Of a DNA stretch of 8,242 nt, positions 1 through 5,324 are shown piece by piece; positions within the stretch are counted from its first letter, which is position 1, and every line of letters begins with the position of its first letter. A program made the position numbers and the translations under genes. Below the pieces are notes generated by a model. The model worked only from the letters and a program-made list of their open reading frames with translations, searched no databases and had not been told where the DNA came from. The stretch is from an uncultured Novosphingobium sp. (lineage in GTDB: Bacteria; Pseudomonadota; Alphaproteobacteria; Sphingomonadales; Sphingomonadaceae), in NCBI GenBank assembly GCA_937860195.1, contig CALMBN010000147.1, forward strand, positions 1 through 8,242, written 5' to 3'.

Positions 1-752
1 ACGATAGCGTCACGAAGTCGAAGTTCGACAACCTCTATGGCTGCAAGGAATCGCTGGTCGACGCGATCCGCCGCGCGACCGACGTGATGTTGGCCGGCAA
101 GGTCGCCTGCGTGGCCGGATTTGGCGATGTCGGCAAGGGTTCGGCCCAGTCACTTCGCAATGGCGGAGCGCGGGTGATGGTCACCGAAATCGATCCGATC
201 TGCGCGCTTCAAGCCGCGATGGAGGGTTTTGAAGTGGTGACGATGGAAGAGGCGGTCCAGCGCTGCGACATCTTCTGCACTGCCACCGGCAACGCCGATG
301 TAATCACTGCCGAGCACATGAAAGCGATGAAGCCGATGAGCATCGTCTGCAACATCGGGCACTTCGACAGCGAAATTCAGATTGCCGCGCTCGACAATTA
401 TAAATGGACCGAGGTCAAGCCTGGGACCGATCTGGTCGAATTCCCCGATGGCAAGCAGATCATCGTGCTGGCCAAGGGCCGTCTGGTCAATCTGGGCTGC
501 GGTACCGGCCACCCCAGCTTTGTGATGAGCGCGAGCTTCACCAACCAGACGCTGGCCCAGATCGAGCTGTTCACCAATCCGGCGCAGTACAAGAACGAAG
601 TCTATGTCCTGCCCAAGCACCTCGATGAAAAGGTTGCGGCGCTGCATCTTGAAAAGCTGGGGGTCAAGCTGACCACGCTAAGCCAGCAGCAGGCTGACTA
701 TATCGGTGTGCCTGCAACTGGGCCGTTCAAGCCGGATCATTATCGGTATTGA
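1..752 (+). CDS. ahcY: S-adenosylhomocysteine hydrolase (adenosylhomocysteinase), 5' partial
   Basis: The enzyme reversibly splits S-adenosylhomocysteine into homocysteine and adenosine in the cytoplasm, removing the inhibitory product of SAM-dependent methylation. The reading frame is already open at the window edge (first full codon at 3), and about 249 C-terminal residues are present, roughly half of a typical 430-470 aa protein. The first codons encode the substrate-site motif [10 protein letters not shown], which contains the Lys, Asp and Asn equivalent to K186, D190 and N191 of the rat enzyme. The Rossmann NAD-binding motif GFGDVGKG lies at 117-140, NIGHFDSEI near 351-377, and [13 protein letters not shown] near 501-539. 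The protein ends in the diagnostic KPDHYRY tail, whose Lys and Tyr reach the NAD of a neighbouring subunit in the tetramer. The gene is intact as far as it is seen. It is separated by 81 bp from the next gene and is probably a separate transcription unit. The identification is secure. Confidence 0.98.
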   Translation, partial: DSVTKSKFDNLYGCKESLVDAIRRATDVMLAGKVACVAGFGDVGKGSAQSLRNGGARVMVTEIDPICALQAAMEGFEVVTMEEAVQRCDIFCTATGNADVITAEHMKAMKPMSIVCNIGHFDSEIQIAALDNYKWTEVKPGTDLVEFPDGKQIIVLAKGRLVNLGCGTGHPSFVMSASFTNQTLAQIELFTNPAQYKNEVYVLPKHLDEKVAALHLEKLGVKLTTLSQQQADYIGVPATGPFKPDHYRY

Positions 753-796
753 TTCTCATGCTTTTCCCTTCAGGGGGGCAGAGACCAAGCCGAACA

Positions 797-806
797 CTTG
801 CGCAAG
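797..806. repeat. 10-bp perfect palindrome in the ahcY-divL gap
   Basis: CTTGCGCAAG reads the same on both strands and lies 28 bp upstream of the divL ATG. It could be a binding site for a dimeric regulator or part of a degenerate intergenic palindromic element. No regulator can be named from the sequence, and a 10-bp palindrome can occur by chance in GC-rich DNA. Confidence 0.35.
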
Positions 807-811
807 ACCGC

Positions 812-832
812 GCCCCCGCATAGGCGAGGGGC
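812..832 (+). promoter_or_regulatory. GC-rich hairpin overlapping the divL ribosome-binding site
   Basis: Seen directly: GCCCC (812-816) can pair with GGGGC (828-832), and CGC (817-819) with GCG (824-826), with A827 bulged and a four-base ATAG loop (820-823). That gives eight G-C pairs ending one base before the ATG at 834. The purine-rich segment 822-831 (AGGCGAGGGG), the only Shine-Dalgarno-like sequence for this start, lies in the loop and 3' arm. In the mRNA the fold would therefore hide the ribosome-binding site. There is no T-run after it, so it is not an intrinsic terminator. A regulatory role is inferred. Confidence 0.45.
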
Positions 833-833
833 T

Positions 834-3191
834 ATGATTTTCACTCCGACCGCGCTGGCCTTGCTGGGGCTGCTGCTGGCGGCGTGGACTGTCGCTGCGG
901 CGATGGCCACGACGGCAGCGCGGGCACGCGAGCGCAAGGCCGAAGCAGGTCAGCGGCATGCCCGTCGGCTGGGGCGGATGGTCGATGAAAGCCCGGCCTT
1001 GCCGCTGCTGGTCCGCGCTGACGGCAAGATCGAGGCACCGCAACGTCTCGCCAATTGGCTCGGGCTCGAGGCGGTGCCGCAGTTCCTGACTGAGCTCGAC
1101 GGTGGTCGGATCGACGGCGGAGGCGGAGGACTCACTACCGAAAAACTCACCGAATTGACTGAGGCGGTCCGCCGCTGCCAGCGCACTGCGGCACCTTTCC
1201 GGATGGTCGCAACCCCGCGCGGCTCGAAGCGCAGCCTGGCGCTGCGCGGACACCTGGCCGATCCTCAAGTATCCCCGGGTGGTGCGGCGCTGGTCTGGGT
1301 GTTCGACTTTTCCGATAGCGAGACCGAACTGGTTCAACTGCGTGACGATGCCGCCCGTGCCAAAAGCGATTTCGCAGCGCTGGTCGGTCTGATCGAAGCC
1401 GCGCCGATAGCTATGTGGTTCCGTGGGCCGGATGGCGATCTGCGCCTGGTCAATCAGTCCTATGTCCGCGCGGTCGCTGGGGATGATGCGCGGCAGGTCG
1501 CTGAGACCGGGATCGAGTTGATTGAAAGTGTCGACGGTTTGACTGCGAAACAGATCGCGCTCCAGGCCGCTGCCAAACAGCTGCCGATCGAACGGATGGT
1601 CTCCGCCACGATCGATGGTCAACGCCGCGCGTTGCGCGTCTCCGACCTTCCGCTGGGTCAGGAGGGGATTGCTGGCTATGCGGTCGATGTCGAAGAGATG
1701 GAAGAGCTTTCGCGCGCTTTGCGAGCATTCCGTGAATCGCAGCGGACCATGCACGATCAGCTTTCGGCCGGGATCGCGCAGTTCGATGCCAAGCGCCAGA
1801 TGACGTTTGCCAACCCGCCATTCCAGCGCCTCTTTGCGCTAAAAAGCACGGTAATGCTCGATCCGCCGCAATTTGAACGCTGGCTCGATCTGGCCCGCGA
1901 TGCTGGCCGAGTGCCTGAAGCGCGCGATTTTCCGCAATGGCGGCGGGAACACACAGCCTGGTTCACCGCCAGCGGCCCGCAAGAAGAGGCCTGGATGCTG
2001 GGCGATGGCACCCATGTCAGGATCGTGGCCCAGCCGCTGCCGGATGGCGGCCTGATGCTGATCGCCGAAGACCGGACCGAGCAGCTCCAACTCTCCGCCG
2101 CGCGCGACACCCTGTTACGGACCAGAACCGCGACTTTTGACAGTCTGTTCGAATCGGTCGCGGTGTTCGCGCCCGATGGCCGGTTGCAGTTGTGGAACCG
2201 GCGGTTTGCGGCGGATTGGGGGCTTGAAGATACATTCCTTGACGAACACCCCCGGATCGAAAGCCTGCTCGAACAGCTGGCGCGCCAACTGGCCAAACCG
2301 GCCAGAGTCAAAGCCGTCGGTGATGTCGTCCGCGCCGCAACGCTGGAGCGCAAGCAGACCGGCGGTCGGGCGGTGCTGAAAGACGGGCGCACGCTGGAGT
2401 TCGCCGGGGTGCCGCTGCCCGATGGGAATGGCTTGCTGACCGTGCTCGACATCACCGATTCGCAGAAGGCCGAAGAAGCGTTGAAACAGCGCGCCGCGGC
2501 ACTCGAAGAAGCGGATTCGATGAAGACCCGTTTCCTGGCCAACATGAGCTACGAATTCCGCACGCCGCTGACCTCGATCGGTGGCTTCGCCGAACTGCTT
2601 GAAGCCGGATTGGGTGGTGACCTGTCGGCAAGCGGCAAGGAATACGTCGACGCGATTCTCCAATCAGTTGAGCGACTTGGAGAGCAAATCGAATCCGTTC
2701 TCGACCTATCACAAAGCGAGGCCGGGATGCTGCCGCTGACCCGTGAAGAAATCGAGTTGCTGCCGTTCATTACCGCACTTGTCGAAGACCGCGCCGAACG
2801 GATCAAGGCTGCCGGACTGGCACTTGACCTGCGCGGCGACAAGGGAGTGGGACGGATCGAGGGTGACCGGCGGCGACTCGGCCGTGCGCTGGGGCATTTG
2901 CTGGACAATGCCCTGGCAGCGACTCCCAGTGGTGGCCGGATTCTGGTCGAGCTGAGCGTGCTGAAAGGCAAGGCCCAACTGGTCATTTCCGACAATGGTG
3001 CCGGGATGGATTCGGCGACGCTGGCCCGCGCTCTTGAAGGGATCAAGGTCAGCGCCGACGGTAAAAGCGTTGAGCGCCGTCAGGGACTGGGACTGCCGCT
3101 TGCGCGGCAGCTGATCGAGGCTCACGGCGGCAAACTTGAGCTGCATTCCGAGCCGGGGCAGGGCACAGCAGCCATTGTCGAACTGCCATGA
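834..3191 (+). CDS. divL: DivL-like multi-PAS sensor kinase homologue with Tyr in place of the H-box His
   Basis: This 785-aa protein starts with one hydrophobic segment (about residues 4-24), a probable inner-membrane anchor, followed by a charged stretch. Next come PAS-like modules at roughly 55-160, 184-287, 306-418 and 434-542, a short coiled-coil linker (about 543-565), a HisKA-like helical domain and a HATPase domain. The H-box reads FLANMSYEFRTPL, so Tyr573 replaces the phospho-accepting His. The ATP-site motifs remain: Asn692 in HLLDNAL, DNGAGM at 720-725 and GLGL at 751-754. Caulobacter DivL (769 aa) has the same Tyr substitution and an N-terminal anchor; it binds phosphorylated DivK and controls the CckA-CtrA cell-cycle pathway. 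An ahcY-divL neighbourhood is, to my recollection, also found in other alphaproteobacteria. I chose ATG 834 because it follows a purine-rich site and starts directly with the membrane segment; an in-frame TTG at 798 would add 12 residues. A poly-Gly loop lies at 95-99. The DivL assignment is likely; its role in this organism is inferred. Confidence 0.85.
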   Translation: MIFTPTALALLGLLLAAWTVAAAMATTAARARERKAEAGQRHARRLGRMVDESPALPLLVRADGKIEAPQRLANWLGLEAVPQFLTELDGGRIDGGGGGLTTEKLTELTEAVRRCQRTAAPFRMVATPRGSKRSLALRGHLADPQVSPGGAALVWVFDFSDSETELVQLRDDAARAKSDFAALVGLIEAAPIAMWFRGPDGDLRLVNQSYVRAVAGDDARQVAETGIELIESVDGLTAKQIALQAAAKQLPIERMVSATIDGQRRALRVSDLPLGQEGIAGYAVDVEEMEELSRALRAFRESQRTMHDQLSAGIAQFDAKRQMTFANPPFQRLFALKSTVMLDPPQFERWLDLARDAGRVPEARDFPQWRREHTAWFTASGPQEEAWMLGDGTHVRIVAQPLPDGGLMLIAEDRTEQLQLSAARDTLLRTRTATFDSLFESVAVFAPDGRLQLWNRRFAADWGLEDTFLDEHPRIESLLEQLARQLAKPARVKAVGDVVRAATLERKQTGGRAVLKDGRTLEFAGVPLPDGNGLLTVLDITDSQKAEEALKQRAAALEEADSMKTRFLANMSYEFRTPLTSIGGFAELLEAGLGGDLSASGKEYVDAILQSVERLGEQIESVLDLSQSEAGMLPLTREEIELLPFITALVEDRAERIKAAGLALDLRGDKGVGRIEGDRRRLGRALGHLLDNALAATPSGGRILVELSVLKGKAQLVISDNGAGMDSATLARALEGIKVSADGKSVERRQGLGLPLARQLIEAHGGKLELHSEPGQGTAAIVELP

Positions 3192-3631
3192 GATTTGAAC
3201 TGCCGGACCTCTCCGCCATGGCTGAATTCGGCGGACGGCTTGCAGCGCTTTTGCAACCGGGTGATGTCGTGGCGCTCACTGGCGGCCTTGGTGCAGGCAA
3301 AACCACTTTGGCCCGCGCGATCATCGCCGCATTGGGCTATCACGGCGAAGTGCCTTCACCGACCTTCTCGATCATCGAAACATATGATCCGCCAGGCCTG
3401 CGCCTGCCGTTGGTTCACGCCGATTTCTATCGCCTCAAGCGCCCGGAGGAGGCCGAAGAACTGGGGCTGGATGATTACCGCCTTGGTGCAGCCTTGATCG
3501 CTGAATGGCCTGAAATGACAGGCGGTTTCACGCACGAGGCAGGCTGCTTGTCGATCCGGCTGGAAATTGCGGAAATGGGGCGGATTGCGATTGTCGAACC
3601 GGGGGCGGATTGGCTAGGGCGGCTGCTATGA
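3188..3631 (+). CDS. tsaE: tRNA t6A biosynthesis ATPase TsaE
   Basis: TsaE is the small ATPase that works with TsaB and TsaD to place threonylcarbamoyl on A37 of ANN-decoding tRNAs, resetting the TsaBD complex between rounds. The 147-aa length fits the family (E. coli TsaE is about 153 aa). The P-loop GGLGAGKTT is at residues 32-40 with Lys38. The family motif VPSPTFSIIETY follows at about 55-66, then HADFYRL at 77-83, and IAEWPE at 104-109 with the conserved acidic residue before Trp. The start ATG overlaps the divL stop as ATGA, with no strong Shine-Dalgarno of its own, which suggests translation is coupled to divL. The enclosed alternative frames show no family signal. The identification is secure. 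Confidence 0.95.
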   Translation: MRFELPDLSAMAEFGGRLAALLQPGDVVALTGGLGAGKTTLARAIIAALGYHGEVPSPTFSIIETYDPPGLRLPLVHADFYRLKRPEEAEELGLDDYRLGAALIAEWPEMTGGFTHEAGCLSIRLEIAEMGRIAIVEPGADWLGRLL

Positions 3632-4611
3632 TTGACAGTCTGCCCCAAGGTGTCGAAGCCTTTCTGAAGGCCGCCGGATGGGGCGATGCCGTGATTGAGC
3701 CACTGGCCGGGGATGCGTCGTTCCGGCGCTATTTCCGGGTTCGGCGTGGCGATAAATCGGCGATGCTGATGGACGCACCGCCGCCAAAGGAAGATCCGAA
3801 TCCGTTCCTGCGCGCAGCCAAATGGCTCGATGCAAATGGATTGCGTGCGCCCTATATTCTGGCGGAAGACGCGCCGCGCGGACTGGTCCTGATCGAAGAT
3901 TTCGGCGAGGTCCGCATGCGCGAATACCTCGATCAGTGGCCCGGCGATGAGGCAGCGATCTATCGCACCGCGATTGATTCGCTGGTCACCTTGCACCGGC
4001 TCCCGCCGGGTCCATTCCTCGATTACTCGATGAGCGAGTATATGCGCGAGGCACGGTTGTTCACCGATTGGTATTGCCCGGCCCACAACCTGTATGTCGA
4101 TGGGCCGAGCTATACCCAGGCCTGGGAAAAGGTGCTGGGTGAATTGCTTCCGCGCCAGCGACCGGGAGTGACCGTGCTGCGTGACTATCACGCCGAAAAT
4201 ATCATGCTGCTGAGCAATCTGGAGAGCCAGGGCCTGCTCGATTTTCAGGACGCGCTGGTCGGCCATCCCGGCTATGATCTGGTCTCGTTATTGCAGGATG
4301 CACGCCGTGACGTTTCGCCCGAGCTGGAGGCTGAAATGTTTGACTATTACGTGCAAAGATCCGGCATCAAAGGCGATTTTCTGGCCGATTATGCCCGCCT
4401 TGGCGCTCAACGCAATGCCAAGATCATTGGCATCTTCGTGCGTCTGTGGAAGCGTGATGGAAAGCCAAAATATCTCGACTACATCCCGCGCGTCTGGGCA
4501 CTGCTGGAGCGCGACTTGACCCATCCTGCGCTGGAACCGGTGGCGGAGTGGTTCTACATCAATGTGCCCGAAGATTTGCGTGAAGCGGGTGGGGGTACGT
4601 TCACAGCATGA
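3628..4611 (+). CDS. amgK: N-acetylmuramate/N-acetylglucosamine anomeric kinase AmgK
   Basis: This 327-aa aminoglycoside-phosphotransferase-fold kinase matches AmgK, which phosphorylates the anomeric carbon of MurNAc (and GlcNAc) released by cell-wall recycling, giving MurNAc-1-phosphate. Near the N-terminus is the AmgK-type stretch GDASFRRYFRV (28-38). The catalytic loop is LRDYHAEN (184-191), with Asp186 as the expected catalytic base and Asn191 as a metal ligand. It is followed by LLDFQDALVGHPGYDL (203-218), with Asp205 as the second metal ligand, and LLQDARRDV (221-229), characteristic of this subfamily rather than of antibiotic kinases. The ATG at 3628 overlaps the tsaE stop as ATGA and has AGGG 8 bases upstream; an in-frame TTG at 3610 is less likely. 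The adjacent murU-type gene strongly supports the assignment. The protein has been annotated generically as a phosphotransferase in many genomes, but drug resistance by aminoglycoside phosphorylation is not indicated. Confidence 0.92.
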   Translation: MIDSLPQGVEAFLKAAGWGDAVIEPLAGDASFRRYFRVRRGDKSAMLMDAPPPKEDPNPFLRAAKWLDANGLRAPYILAEDAPRGLVLIEDFGEVRMREYLDQWPGDEAAIYRTAIDSLVTLHRLPPGPFLDYSMSEYMREARLFTDWYCPAHNLYVDGPSYTQAWEKVLGELLPRQRPGVTVLRDYHAENIMLLSNLESQGLLDFQDALVGHPGYDLVSLLQDARRDVSPELEAEMFDYYVQRSGIKGDFLADYARLGAQRNAKIIGIFVRLWKRDGKPKYLDYIPRVWALLERDLTHPALEPVAEWFYINVPEDLREAGGGTFTA

Positions 4612-5324
4612 ACCTGCCGGGCACCGCAATGATCATGGCAGCGGGCAGAGGCACACGGATGCTGCCGCTGACCGAAACCAAGCCCAAACCGCTGATTGAA
4701 GTTGCGGGGGTGACCCTGCTTGATCATGTGCTCGACCTGCTGCGCGGGGCCGGGATCGGGCGAATCGTGGTCAATGTCCACTATTGCGCTGACCAGATCG
4801 AATCACATCTCGCGGCCAATGCCGACGATTTCGACCTTGCCATTTCCGATGAGCGCGATCTGCTAAGGGATACCGGGGGCGGCTTGATCCATGCCTTGCA
4901 CCTCATCCCGGACGATCCCTTTTTCTGCGTCAATGCCGATAACTGGTTCGTCGGTGCGGGTGAAAACGCGCTGGTGCGGATGGCCAGGGCATGGGATGCT
5001 TCGAAGATGGACGTGCTGATGCTGATCGTCCCGTTCGAGCAGGCCGGGAATACGCAAGGGATCGGTGACTTCGATCTCGATTCCGATGGTCGATTGTCTC
5101 GCGATGGCCCCCGGCGAGCCCGGCCATTTGTCTGGACCGGAATCCAGCTTTTGGCGCGGCACGTGGTTGCCGATCCGCCCGAAGCGGTGTTCTCGACAAA
5201 TCTGTTCTGGGACCGGGCGATTGCCGATGGCCGCTGTTTTGGTCTGGTCCATGATGGCGATTGGTTCGATGTCGGTTATCCCGAAGCGATCGCACTGACC
5301 GAAGCCCGGCTCGCCGGTGGCTGA
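4608..5324 (+). CDS. murU: N-acetylmuramate alpha-1-phosphate uridylyltransferase MurU
   Basis: MurU transfers UMP from UTP to MurNAc-1-phosphate, giving UDP-MurNAc and pyrophosphate, and so feeds recycled amino sugar back into peptidoglycan synthesis downstream of MurA and MurB. The 238-aa protein is a compact sugar-nucleotidyltransferase domain without the C-terminal left-handed beta-helix found in GlmU-type enzymes. The nucleotide-binding signature AAGRGTRMLPLT is at 11-22, followed by KPKPL (25-29). DTGGGL lies at 88-93. NADN (109-112) carries one expected Mg-binding Asp (Asp111), and DWFDVGYPEA (218-227) carries the second (Asp221). The ATG overlaps the amgK stop as ATGA, and a G-rich stretch at 4591-4595 is rather far upstream to act as a strong ribosome-binding site, so coupling to amgK is likely. 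Sequence alone could also fit a mannose-1-phosphate guanylyltransferase-like enzyme; the pairing with amgK decides for MurU. Confidence 0.9.
   Translation: MNLPGTAMIMAAGRGTRMLPLTETKPKPLIEVAGVTLLDHVLDLLRGAGIGRIVVNVHYCADQIESHLAANADDFDLAISDERDLLRDTGGGLIHALHLIPDDPFFCVNADNWFVGAGENALVRMARAWDASKMDVLMLIVPFEQAGNTQGIGDFDLDSDGRLSRDGPRRARPFVWTGIQLLARHVVADPPEAVFSTNLFWDRAIADGRCFGLVHDGDWFDVGYPEAIALTEARLAGG

Noticed and set aside
763..778. Possible intrinsic terminator after ahcY
   Set aside because: The stem has only three G-C pairs plus G-U pairs, and no T-run follows it on either strand, so it does not meet the criteria for a rho-independent terminator.
749..780. Possible divL promoter beginning with TTGATT
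   Set aside because: No acceptable -10 element follows at the right spacing; the region there is G-rich. A promoter may exist in the gap or within ahcY, but none can be placed from the sequence.
798..833. TTG start at 798 for divL
   Set aside because: It has no ribosome-binding site, would place a basic 12-residue extension before the membrane anchor, and falls in the palindromic gap. ATG 834 is better supported.
756..1754. 332-codon open frame on the minus strand opposite the divL 5' part
   Set aside because: It lies almost wholly antisense to a well-supported gene, its protein shows no family signal or sensible domain, and long antisense frames are expected in GC-rich DNA. Its end is merely translation of the intergenic hairpins.
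3628..4611. Aminoglycoside resistance kinase
   Set aside because: The fold is shared, but the LRDYHAEN and DFQDALVGHPGYDL motifs and the adjacent murU point to the amino-sugar kinase AmgK.
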